Below, piece by piece: positions 32,757 through 43,599 of a stretch of DNA of 64,000 nucleotides; the stretch's first letter is position 1, and each line of letters opens with the position of its first letter. The stretch lies in assembly GCA_028571685.1 (NCBI GenBank), contig CM053164.1:42458501-42522500 (forward strand), in the 5' to 3' direction. This stretch comes from Heterohyrax brucei. Taxonomy: Eukaryota; Chordata; Mammalia; Hyracoidea; Procaviidae. The notes below the pieces were generated by a model that saw only the letters and a list, made by a program, of their open reading frames with translations, was not told the origin of the DNA and searched no databases. The position numbers and the translations under genes were made by a program.

Positions 32757-34059
32757 CATAGATGTCTATTTGTAAGCTATTGAAAATATTCTTTCAGTTA
32801 CAATTATGTGACAGAAGCCAATCCAAAATGGGTTAAATTAAGCAAGATAAATTATTACCTCATGTAAAGGAAAAGTCTGAGGGCAGCTAGAACCAGATAT
32901 TCAAATGACGTGCAGTAGAACACTCATCCCTTAGGTGTGTTTTCCTGTTGTGTTGATTCTCAGGAGGATTTTCATCACTAGGTGGCAAGTTGGCAAACAG
33001 CAGTACCAGTCTAACATCTGACCTCTTTAATGGAGCTTATCTGTCCTCCTATGCTTCTCTCTGATGTTGGGAGGGGTGATTCTCATTGGTTTGTTTTGGG
33101 TAACGTGCCCACCCCTGAATCAATCCCTGTTCTTCACAGTAAGGAGGATCTCTGCCCAGGCCTGATTCTGATGCTCTGTTTTCTCAGGCTGGTAGTAGGG
33201 GAAGCAGAGGATGCGAACTCCAGTCAAACCGCCCGGCCTGAGAGTGGGGGAAGAGTAGTTTCCCAGTGAAAAACTAGGGAGGAATGGATGTTGAGCAGAT
33301 AGCACAACAGATGACCATAAATGTAATACTGCCAGTATAAACACACAACATCCTGTTAAAGTTGAATTTCAGGTAAACGAGTCATTTTTTTAAAATATAA
33401 ATTTATCCTGTGAAATATTTAGGACAGACTTACACTAACTTGTTTTTGATGTTTATCTGAAATTCAAATTTAACTGAGTGTACTGTATTTTTATTTGCTG
33501 TCTCTGACAACCCTTTAGAAAGGAAGCAATGAACATCTACTGAGTGTCACCAGCCCCCTGAACAAATGTCTGAAGTGAGTGGACTCAACCAACCAGTCCT
33601 AACCAATCCCTCCCCACCAACCAAACCAAATATTGTTTATACTGTTCTAGGTCCTGGGGGTGAGCTGAGTAAGCGGGCCAGGGATCTGTGTAATCTAGTC
33701 CTTGCCATCACACAGTGGACCGTCTAGGAGAGACAAAACCAACACTTGAAACAGAACAGTTAAGTATCAATCTATATAGTCTTTACTGGCATTCAATAAA
33801 TGTACAAAGAAGGTAGGATCAGTATGTGCTGCAGTGAAAGAGGAGGCTTCAGGGAGTGATGTTTGGGCTAGGCCTGCTGGTCACAACAGAGGACGGAGGG
33901 ACATTCCTGATAGAGCATTAGCTAAGGCTCAGAAGGGGAACTAGGCATGTTATGTAGGAGTCATGTGTCTGACCAGTGTCAAGAGCTCATTTACACAGTA
34001 GTAGGGACAGTGGAGGACAGGAGCTGTGGAAGGTTGGAAGCCACACGGGAATTTAGACT
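32757..34059. other. Unassigned GCKR intron sequence
   Basis: No exon or clear repeat is recognised over 1.3 kb. Confidence 0.4.
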
Positions 34060-34270
34060 TGCCAAGTGTAGCTAGAGCTGTGCTGTGTGGCTGGTGTGAC
34101 TGAGGAACTGAATTTTCATTTTATATAAAAATTGAAGAAGTATTTTTTTTCCCATTAAATGCAACTTTGTAGTTATGGTGAGACTACATTTCATGTCAGC
34201 ATTGCAAATTCAGCAGCTGAACTGTGCTAGATTTCAGACATAGCACAAAAATGTTGTGAAGTGGTTCATT
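34060..34270 (-). repeat. MER5-type DNA transposon fossil
   Basis: GTGTGGCTGGTGTGACTGAG then GAACTGAATTTTCATTTTAT is the antisense of the MER5A phrases seen at 50155-50335. Confidence 0.6.
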
Positions 34271-34340
34271 AATATTTTAAAATGTTAAACACATATTAGG
34301 TAAATGTTAGGTAATATTTTAAAATGCTGAAATAGTATTT

Positions 34341-34511
34341 TGATATGTATTAACCCACCCAAAAAACCCAAAAATCCGACTCATAGCGACCCTAAAGTTT
34401 AGGGTAGAACTGCCCCATACAGTTTCCCCAAGGAGTACCAGGCAGATTTGAACCGCTGACCTTTCTATTAGCAGATGTAGCACTTAACCCACTATACCAC
34501 TTGATATGTAT
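34341..34511 (-). repeat. AfroSINE with target duplication
   Basis: TGATATGTAT at 34341 and 34502 flanks an antisense SINE (TCCGACTCATAGCGACCCTA, GAACTGCCCCATACAG). Confidence 0.93.
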
Positions 34512-34774
34512 CAGGTTATGTAAAATATATAGTTGAAATTAATTTCACCTGTTTATTTTCATTTATTGAATTTTTGCTTTCTATGAGAAAATTTAAGATG
34601 ACATGTGAGCCATCTCGACGGCACCTGGCTTCACTTTTGGTGTGACTCAAATTACATTCCTGTTGGACAGCTCTGACTTAGGAGAGACGGTAGTAACAAA
34701 CTAGAGGCCATGTTAGCAAACGAACAGGCTTGACAGCAATGTGCATGATGGATTCGGTCAGGGAGGAGACTAAA

Positions 34775-34930
34775 GCAAAAAATCCACTGCCGTCCAGTCG
34801 ATTCCAACTCTCAGTGACCCCAGAGGTAGTAAATCTCCCCCATAGGACTTCCAAGGAGCAGCTGGTGGATTCAAAATGCTGACCTTTGGAATGGCAGCTA
34901 AGCTGTTAACTACTATGCCACCAGGGCTCG
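34775..34930 (-). repeat. AfroSINE
   Basis: CACTGCCGTCCAGTCGATTC, then GGAGCAGCTGGTGGATTC and CTATGCCACCAGGGCT: a full antisense SINE. Confidence 0.92.
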
Positions 34931-35232
34931 AGAGGAGAAGCTAGAGGGAGTAAATTCAGTTTAAGATTACCATCCTGTGGTGCTGGTGGGGCATCATTTA
35001 CAGTTTGACCAAGTTGTCATTAACCCTGTTACCCCAGCTAAGCAAAGACCACTATTGCCTCCTTTAACTCAACCTTTCTTTATAACTTCACCCTCAGGAC
35101 CACTTCTTGGGACAAATACTCGACAGCCGGGCTTCAGGATCCCAACCTCCCGTTCTCTTTTCTCCTGTCTTGGCCTGTTCTCACGTGCCCTGGCCTTCCA
35201 GCCCAACACTGGCCTTATTATTTCTTTCACAG

Positions 35233-35378
35233 CCGTGCTCTGGACAGTCCCAGGCTCTATGTTTTGAGAGCCTCCTTCAAATGATCTGTTTTCCTCAGCC
35301 ACTGTCGAATGACATTCGGATGACATTCGGGTTGCACCCATCTCCCCTCACATCGAGGTTGCACAAGAGCAGGAGCAA
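35233..35378 (+). pseudogene. GCKR: GCKR-like exon (about 18), 11-bp tandem duplication
   Basis: It reads PCSGQSQALCFESLLQMICF, PQPLSNDIR; human reads RFSGQSKARCIESLLRAIHF, PQPLSDDIR. ATGACATTCGG is present twice in a row (35309-35330), shifting the frame; VAPIS and EQEQ follow in the other frame. The donor GT is GG. Confidence 0.96.
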
Positions 35379-35485
35379 GGGTCCTGCCTAAAACAAAAGT
35401 GTATTGTGTAAGGATCAGCACATAGTGGGTTCCAAGAGGTGGAGGTTAAAGATGTCTCAAATGTCCAACTTTCCAAATCGCTGTA

Positions 35486-36309
35486 TTGTTCCATCATCTC
35501 TAACACCAATCACTCCCCTTCTTCTCCTTCCAGTCTTGGGTTCAGTAATTCAACTGCAACATCGCACAGAACTCACAAGCTGTGCTTACTGTTAAATGAT
35601 TTATTAGGGAAGTAACAGGTTACAATTCAGAATCCAGAACAACTCAATACAATTCTTGAGTCAGGACAGCTTTTAGGTGGTGCCTGCATGCAGGCCTGTC
35701 TCTGGCCTTATTCTTCCACTCGTTGGCCCCTCAGCATACCCTGCTCTGGCAAGTATTACAAAGTTCTTTAGCTTTGTTGATAAGGGCTGGGGGGCACCCC
35801 ATTCCTGTTTCTCACTCTGTGGATTGGCAGGCTTGCTGTAGTCAGCTTGCTCCACCGTCTCGGAAGCCCACTGTGCCTTCTCGCACCTGTCTCCAGGTTC
35901 TGCGGCCACCATTTCAGCACTGTTGCTTCCTTGCTGTCTCAGTCTCAGGTGTTACAGTTCTTTCTCTGTCTCCTGGTTCTGGGACTTTCTCAGCCCCAAG
36001 AATCAGGGTCCAAAGGACATGCTGTGTTCCCATCTCTTGTTCTTGGTGGTAGTGAGTTTCTCCCCTGTCCATGAAGTGGCTCTTTTTAAGCTTAGCAAGA
36101 TGGCAAAACTGAGTAGTCTCCTTTTTGGGGTCCCATGCAGCTTATTTGCACGTTCCCACCCCTTCAGTATTCCATCACTCTATTTGCACTGTTAGCATGC
36201 TGTTCAATTTCTGGGTGGGCCCCTTGTACCCAATCACTGGGTGGGAGTCATAAGACCACGCATGGCTAAAAAGGCCACATTAAGTAGTTCACTGCACACA
36301 CTGCCCACA
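35486..36309 (-). repeat. LTR-like repeat
   Basis: The antisense strand starts TGTGGGCAGTG, has TTAAAAAGAGCC near the first third and AATAAATCATTTAAC near the end, and finishes GATGATGGAACA. That is LTR organisation with TG...CA ends. No duplicated flank was found, so the class is open. Confidence 0.45.
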
Positions 36310-36723
36310 TCAACGCTTAATGAGTTCTTTCAGTGTACCAAACCTCACAGACACCCTGCCCTGTTTCAAGGAGTTCCCATGTGTGGGAAGACACGGTTTG
36401 ATGACTGATAGCCATAGAAGTGTGAATAAGGGTCTACAGGAGCACAGGAAAGGCGTCTTCAGTTTTGTCTGGGGTAGAGTCAGGAAGAGAGAAGAACTCT
36501 TTGAATTGGGTCTTGAAGGATGAAAAGGCGTTTTCTAGGGCAATGTGAAGGCTTCTCTGTGCTCTTGACCCAACTCATTACCACTTCTTCATCTTGATAC
36601 ACTCCCTCTTATTTTTGTGTGCTTCTTGGTCGCTTCTGGCTCCCTCGCTGAAAGCTCTTCTAGGATGTTCCTCAGACAATCTCGCTTTCTCATGCTTCAG
36701 TTCTCCTTGCCTCTTTCCCACAG

Positions 36724-36890
36724 ATGATCCCCACGGCATTGCTGAGCTTCATGTCCTGATACACAGTCCCTGAGGCTCAAGCACAGCTGGCTGCAGCTCT
36801 CTTTGTGAGGCTGCCGGGAGTGCCCTTAGTGGGCCACATCTGAAACACAATGTGGACCCCCAGGAGACCCTAGAGCATGCGCTACAGTGA
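36724..36890 (+). pseudogene. GCKR: GCKR-like last exon
   Basis: It reads MIPTALLSFMS, stop, then YTVPEAQAQLAAALF, and in a shifted frame VDPQETLEHALQ with a final TGA at 36888. Human reads VIPIALLSLL, ITEAQAHLAAAPS and ADPLEILEPDVQ. Acceptor TTCCCACAG is intact. Confidence 0.95.
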
Positions 36891-37674
36891 ATCTTCACTT
36901 CTGGGCATGTGGAAGGGGCCTAGCAAAACCCAGCTCAGGCCATGGGGGTCTGCAGGCCAGCAATACGAGTAATGAGAGAGGCCCAGTCTCCAAGGGCATC
37001 TATAGCCCAGAGTAGAGAGGAAGATTCCCTCTTGCCCCCGATCTAGTAGTCTCTACTTTCCCCAGCTTATTCTGGTTTTGGAAATAATATAAAGTATCTT
37101 GTTTTGGAAAGTAACCATTTCAAACAGGGTCAGTAGATCAAAGGAAGGACAACCCTGGACAGCATGCAGTTGTCCCAACAGCAGGTTTACTTGCTTCTTA
37201 AACACTCACCCCACTGACGCAAACCTTCATGCTTGGCTCACGTCTCTATGTCCCCAACTCCAACACACAGGCGAACATGTGGGAGCCCACACAAACACGG
37301 CCCCACACAGACACACACAAGCAAGAAGAAAGGGAGCTCAGACAATTACAGCCTCAATATACAGCTCCCTGAGAAGGGCCACTCTGATTAGGCGTGACAG
37401 GATCCTTATCACTGGAATGCTACAGCCGCATGTGACATGGAAGGAGCATTGCACCCTCTGCCCTACATTTGTAAGAAGAAGATAAGGAACTCTGGGGTGC
37501 TGAACACCCCTTTCTGGTGGGATGCAACAAAGAATAGTAACTCAAGTGTGTGCATTTCAAACCTTAGCTGTCACATGTTTTGACATATCAAAGACACCTC
37601 CTGTCATCCCTTAGTGACATAGAGCAAGGATAGTAGACAGCTAGCTCCCCCTTGTGTTCAAGAAATATTCATGA
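36891..37674. other. Unassigned, downstream of the GCKR remnant
   Basis: Human has SPATA31H1 and ZNF512 beyond GCKR, but I recognise neither here. There is no clear repeat. Confidence 0.4.
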
Positions 37675-37828
37675 AATAAACCCCAAGCCAAATCCAGTGC
37701 TTTGGATTCTTCTGACTCACAGTGACCCTATAAGACAGAGAATTGCCCAAGGAGCAGCTAGTGGATTCGAACTGCTGACCATTTGGTTAGCAGCTGAGCT
37801 CTTAACAAATCTGCCACTTGGACACCAT
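37675..37828 (-). repeat. AfroSINE
   Basis: CTTCTGACTCACAGTGACCC, GGAGCAGCTAGTGGATTCGA and TTTGGTTAGCAGCTGAGCTC, in antisense order. Confidence 0.88.
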
Positions 37829-38007
37829 TCTGATTCACAGTGACCTTACAACAGTCATCCAGAAAACTCCTCTGTGGACATAAACTCTCTTAAAGAAAGC
37901 TCTTTGGAAGTTTTAGACAGGAAGATGATTGTGAAGGAACCAAACAGTTTTATATTTTATATTAATAGTCCACTGTTTTAAGGTGCCTCTATATGTCCAT
38001 GATGGAA

Positions 38008-38165
38008 ACTCTGCTGGCAAGGTGCTTAAATGCTACATCCTCTAGTCAAAAAGTGGGCAGTTTAAATCTGCCAGGTGCTTCTTGGAAACTCTATGTGACA
38101 GTTCTACACTGACTTTTAGATTTCTTATGAATCAGAATTGACTCAAGGGCAGTGCCTTTTTTTTA
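38008..38165 (+). repeat. AfroSINE, diverged
   Basis: AAGGTGCTTAAATGCTACAT, GGAAACTCTATGTGACAGTT and CAGAATTGACTCAAGGGCA, in sense order. Confidence 0.8.
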
Positions 38166-39617
38166 AATGTCCATGAGTTTATTTTCCTGTTGTACATCTT
38201 TATATTACTGCCTTAGATCTTTAACCAACTCCCTTTCCATACCCACCACCCGCATGAATCTTTCTGAATGTCATCCACTGTCTTTCGTCCTTTACAAACA
38301 CCTCTTACAAGGTGGGTAGAATCATGATGGATAAAGTTAGGAAAGGAACCTATAGAGACTGCCCACTCCTCTTTACCCACAAACTTTTCTAGTGTTATCA
38401 CTTCATTTTATATTTTGGTAGCATGAACAAGGTCAAGTCAGAGAGGACAGTCAGTTTTCAGGGCCTGAGAAGATCCCCTGTTGATTCTGTTGCTGATGTC
38501 AACATAGGCAGCTATCCTACTGCCACATGTGGCTGGCATATGATGCAAGATCAGATTTTCACAAGCCTACATACAGGAGGAGTATAGAGAACCAGGTTCT
38601 TTCTTTTGCAAAGTACTTAAACTGTACAAATGTATCAAATGAATTTAATTCTTATATAGCTGCACATGACATTCAGGTATTAACTACATGATGGGGTGCT
38701 GCTAAGCCGCAGACCTTAGGAGCTAGATGTGCTCTGGCTTTGTGGAGGAGACAGATGACTAAATATATTATTCCCTACCCCTGAGGAGCTCCCAAGCACA
38801 CATAAACAACTGTAATAAAAGACAAATATAGTTTAAGTGAGCTGGAAGAGTAAAATTCAGAAACCTTCCAGAATTGTTTTACTGGGTATTTCAAGAATCG
38901 CAGAAAGTTTTAAAAGAAAGGAAAGTGGGGTAATGTGGGGGAACATCCAAGAAAACTTGAGAATGTTTAGAGATGTGAACCGGAATGTGGGACCAACATC
39001 AGAAAGGCAAGTCATTGTCAATGGAAACTGTGCTCTAAGCAGAGCTAAAGAGCTTTAATTTTTATTTTTAAAACAATCCAGAGACAAATGGCAGGGTGAC
39101 AATCTTTACAGATGTTTGGAGAGACCAAACATGTACGGCTAGGGAGTAATATATTATCAACACAAGGCAGTAATTATGGTGAAATGAGTACAGACACTGA
39201 CCCAGAAGACTGGGTCGGAAGATGAAGGAAACTCTTTTTCTGTCAACCTACCTGCTGGATCAAAAGCAAGAGATGAGAAGATGGACAGAAGGCATTTGGA
39301 TACTGCACACGTTTTAAGCTTAACATACATATTTTTAAAAAGGATCTCATGATTCCCCTTCAAAATCAATTATTCTTTTTATACCTGAGGCACCCTTGAG
39401 TTTTAGAGAAGCTGGGGTCATGTCACATAGGCCAGTACGGTTGGAGGAGCTTGCTGAGATGCTGTAGGAGTGGAAGAATCCCAATCTAGTTCTAGAGATG
39501 GACCTCACAAGCACAGCAAAATGTCTTAAGATCCAATCTAAACTCGAGTATGATTTGGACAGGTGGGTCCAATCCCGGAGCTGTCAGGACAGGCAGTGGT
39601 AGGAAACTAGTCTGTTG
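38166..39617. other. Unassigned
   Basis: About 1.45 kb with no recognised exon or repeat. Confidence 0.4.
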
Positions 39618-39691
39618 TTAGTCACCGTCTGCTCAATTCTGACTCATGGCAACTCTACGCGTGTGGAGTAGAACTGTTCCACAGGGCTTTC
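39618..39691 (-). repeat. AfroSINE-related SINE, left part, split by an L1
   Basis: CAATTCTGACTCATGGCAAC then GGAGTAGAACTGTTCCACAG matches the other SINE copies. It stops at AGGGCTTTC and resumes at 49298. Confidence 0.85.
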
Positions 39692-41640
39692 TTTCTTTAA
39701 AAAAAAAAAAATTTACTGTACTGTAAGTGAAACTTTATAATCCAAATCAATTTGCCATATGAACCCCCCCAATTATACAACTCTAACTACTCTTTCTCCA
39801 CACCCCACCACAACAGCACACTCCTTTCCGCTGTGTATTTTCTGTATCCATTCAACCAACCCCTGTTTCCCCCCACTCTCTCATCTCACCTCTGAACAAG
39901 AGCTGCTTCTCAGAAAAACCTCATGAATATATTTAAGAAAGAAGCACATTCCTCACCAGCATCACTGTAAATGTTACATTCCAGTCCAATCTTTCTCTGA
40001 AGAGTGCTTTGGTACTGGTTTCAGCTCTGAGTTAACAGTTCTCAGGGGACCCTGCAGTCTGATGGGCCATCAGGCATAGTCTTTTAACAGAATTCTATTT
40101 CTGTACACCCATTTTTCCCCAGCTACATCAGGGACATTACATTGTGTTCCCTGTCAGGGCAGCGATTGGTGGAGGCTGAGGACCATCTAGTTCTGGTTTC
40201 ATGCTGAAGTAGTCACTGGATCACATGGCATCTTCTGTCTGCTTTCTCATGACGTTGATGTCCTTCGTTCTTCTCTGCTCTAGGTGGATTGAGACCAACT
40301 GATGCCACTTAGAGGGCAGTTGTTATACTTTAAGACCCCCAAATGCCACTCACCAAAGGGGTATTAGAACAATTTCTTAAAGAAGACTTAGTTGTGCCAT
40401 TTAGCCTAGATGTCACCTCAAACCGTGATCCCCAGACCCCTGACTCTGCTACTTTGTCCTTGAAAATGTTGGGCTGTATTTAGAAAACTTTTTAGCACAA
40501 CTTGTAGTCCAGTTGTGCTAACCTCCCTTCTACTGCATGCTGTCACTATTTTCACCTAACCCAATTCTTATCTACTATCTAATCCATGAATACAGCTGGC
40601 CACCCTAGTGACCACCAGAGATTGTTTTCTTCTGTTCTTAGACCACTTAAGTCTTTATAATAGTGGTCTCAAACAATATTTGCCCTAAATGACTGCTTTC
40701 ATTCAGCATAACATCTTCCAGATGACTACATGTTATGAGGTGTTTCTTTACTAAGATCGTTGTTATTGTTGATTATTGAGCACTATTCCGTTGTGTGAAT
40801 ATACCACACTTTTTTTATCCATTCATCTGTAGAAGGGCACATAGGTTGAATTCTTCTTTTTGTTATTGTAGACAGTTCTGCAATAAATATTGGTGTGCAT
40901 ATATCTGCTCATGTGGTGGCCCTTATTTCTCTAGGATATATTCCAAGCAGCGGGATTGCTAGATCATATGGTATTTCCGTTTCTAGCTTTTGAAGAAAGC
41001 ACGAAATCAATTTCCAAAATGGTTTCACCATTTTACATTCTCACCAGCCGCTGTAGAAAGGTTCCAGTCTCTCCACATCCTCTCCGGTATTTATTATTTT
41101 GTGTTTTCATGGGTTAAGGCCAGCCTTGTTTGGGTGAGGTGGTATCTCACTGTAGTTTTGATTTGGGTTTCTCTAATGACTAATAATCACGAGCATTTCC
41201 TCATGTATCTGTTAGCTTCCTGATTGTATTCTTCAGTGAAGTGCTTGTCCGTATCATTTGCCCATTTTTTAATTGGGTTATTTGTCTTTTTCTTGTTGAG
41301 GTTTTGCAGTACCTTGTAGAACATAGAGATTAAATGTTGATCAGATTCATAGTAGCCAAACATTCTTTCCCAGTCTGTAGGTAATAATTTTACTCTTTTA
41401 TTAAAGTCTTGGGATGAGCATAAGTGTTTGGTTTTTAGGAGTTCTCAGTTATCTATTTTGTCTTCTGGTGTTTGTGCATTGTTAATAATATTTTTTAGTC
41501 TGCTTATGCCATGTATTAGGGCTCCCAAAATTGTTCCTATTTTTAGTTTCATGCTATTTATTGTTTTAGATTTTCTATTTAGGTCCTTGATTAATTTTGT
41601 TTACTTTTTTTGTGTACATTGTGCAAGATATGGGTCTTGT

Positions 41641-43599
41641 TTCTTTCTTTTTTTTATTATGATTGAATGAAAATGTACATTCCCACATAAATTCACATGC
41701 TTACCTATATGCAGCTCCCACTGCTCTCCTTGCCCAGTGACAGCACAGCCCTCCTCTCTGCTTCATATATGTCCTATCCTCCCAACAGTCTCCTATCTCC
41801 TCCTCTCCACCCACTCCTCTTCCTCCAGCTAGAGGTCAGCAGGATGACACCCTATAGATGCATAGAACCGTAAAATTCCCACAAGATACGGTCACTCTGT
41901 GTCACCAAGTCCAATCTATTGCTGTCCGAAAAGCTGACCTTTATTACGATTTATGGAGAGGGGCAGCATCAGGGCCAGGGGCCATGCTCCCAGGCGAACC
42001 CTGAAGCCCCCAGATCATCAACTGTGGTCTTTTATTGGAGATCTCAGGGTGCACCCCTATTTATTCCCTTGTTGCCAGTGAGACTCAACTTTGTGAGCTC
42101 CATCGTGGCTATCACTGGTGGTGGCCAGGCACCATCTGGTTCTTCTGGTCATGAGTCGATGTAGAGACCCACTCATATGGGTCTCTCTGTCTCCTGGGTT
42201 CTCTTCTCCCTATGTCATTCTTGTCCTCGGTGATCATCTGTTCCTGTTGAGTTGGGACCATTTGCTGTACTCACAGATGGCAGCTTGGCAGCTTTTAAGA
42301 CCCCAGATGCCACTCACCAATGTGGGATGTGGAGAGATCTCATTAGCAAAACGCTAGCTGTGCCAATTGGCTTTGATTTTGCCTGAGAGCATGGTCCCTG
42401 GCCCCCTGCCCCAGCTATTCTGTCCTTGTAATATTGGCTTAAGATGGGATGAGTACTCAAATTGTGTTGAAGTCCAGTTATTATTGATCTTCTTTCTAAT
42501 ATGTGCTGTCACTGATTTCACCCAACCAAATTTCTATTAACTATCTAATCTAAACCCTCCCCTCTTGCCCTGCCTCCGTCCCCTCCCTTACAGCTGTCAA
42601 AGAGTCTATTCCTGTATGCATGAGTCTGTTTTTAAGTTCTTATCGTAGGGGTCTCATGCAATATTCGTCCTTTTATCGTTGTCTACTTTCACTCAGCATA
42701 ATGTCCTCCAGTTGAAACCGGGTTAAGAGATGTTTCCTGCTATCATCGTTGTTCTTTATCATTGCATAGTGTTCCATTGAGTATATATACCATAGTTTAT
42801 GGTATGGTTCCATTGAGTATATATACCATAGTTTACCTATCCATTCCTCTGTTGTTGGACATCTGGGTTGATTCCATCTTTTTGCCATTGTGGACTGTGC
42901 TGCGATGAACACTCGTGTGCATGTATCAGTTGGTGTGAATGGCCTTGATTCTGTAGGATGTATTTCAAGCAGTGGAATTACTGGGTCAAATGGTATATCT
43001 AGATCCAGCTTTTTAAGGGAGTGCCAGATTGCTTTCCAAAGAGGTTGCCCCATTTTGCAATCCCACCAACAGTGTAGGAGAGTACCAATCTCCCCACAGC
43101 CTTTCCAGCATTTGTTTTGTGTTTTTTTTTTTTGGATCATGATCAACCTTGTTGGGGTGAGATGGTATCTCATTGTCGTTTTGATTTGATTTTCTTTAAT
43201 TTGATTTGAATTTATTTAATAGCTAGTGATCATGAGCACGTGTGCATGTGTTTTTTGGCTGTCTGGATCTCCTCTTTAGAGAAGTGTTTGTCCATTTCCT
43301 TTGCCCATCACTTAATTGGATGATTTATCTTTTTCTTATTGATATTTTGTAATACCTTATAGATTATGGAGATCAGGAGTCAGTCTGACATGTAGTTGCC
43401 AAATATTTTTTCCCATTCTGTAGGTGACCTTTTAATTTTATTAATATAGTCTTTGGCTGAGCAAAAGTGATTGATTCTTAGTAGTTCCCATTTATCTATT
43501 TTTTGTTCTGATGATTGTGGTTTGTTTGACAGATTCTGAAGTCTGTCGACATTGTGTATTAAACCTTCCATTGTTGTTCCTACTTTTTCTTGGATGAAC
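41641..43599 (-). mobile_element. 5'-truncated L1 nested in the outer L1
   Basis: T-run and 3' untranslated region (41645-42420), then ORF2 C-terminus with NKCWKGCGEIGTLLHCWWDC at 43100-43040. The outer L1 is broken at TGGGTCTT (41631) and resumes after TGGGTCTT (43600), a probable 8-bp duplication. Within it a 36-base unit at 42772 is repeated at 42808, adding 12 codons in frame. Confidence 0.83.

Larger units (their letters stand above)
15658..36890 (+). pseudogene. GCKR: GCKR remnant, 3' end (last six exons)
   Basis: These exons encode the end of the second SIS domain and the C-terminal lid of the glucokinase regulatory protein. They lie at about 15658-15808, 15974-16068, 16155-16238, 32420-32569, 35233-35378 and 36724-36890, in human order, on the plus strand, opposite to exons 1-3. 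Lesions: frameshifts in the first; TAG at the third codon of the fourth, whose donor GT is AT; an 11-base tandem duplication and dead donor in the fifth; TGA plus frameshift in the sixth, though the final codons VDPQETLEHALQ and stop are still readable. The second and third exons are open with good splice sites. The intron at 16239-32419 was swollen by L1, RTE and LTR insertions. Exons 4 to about 13 are not in the window. Confidence 0.94.

Noticed and set aside
35107-35391. 94-codon frame containing GCKR-like residues, as a possible gene
   Set aside because: It reads from intron into the exon and past a dead donor. It is a chance extension of the exon remnant.
435-36890. Simple loss of GCKR and FNDC4 at the single original locus
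   Set aside because: Not fully excluded, but the linked IFT172 is also broken, and loss of IFT172 is not compatible with mammalian life.
42673-43173. 166-codon minus-strand frame as a cellular gene
   Set aside because: It is the L1 ORF2 C-terminus with its NKCWKGCG motif.
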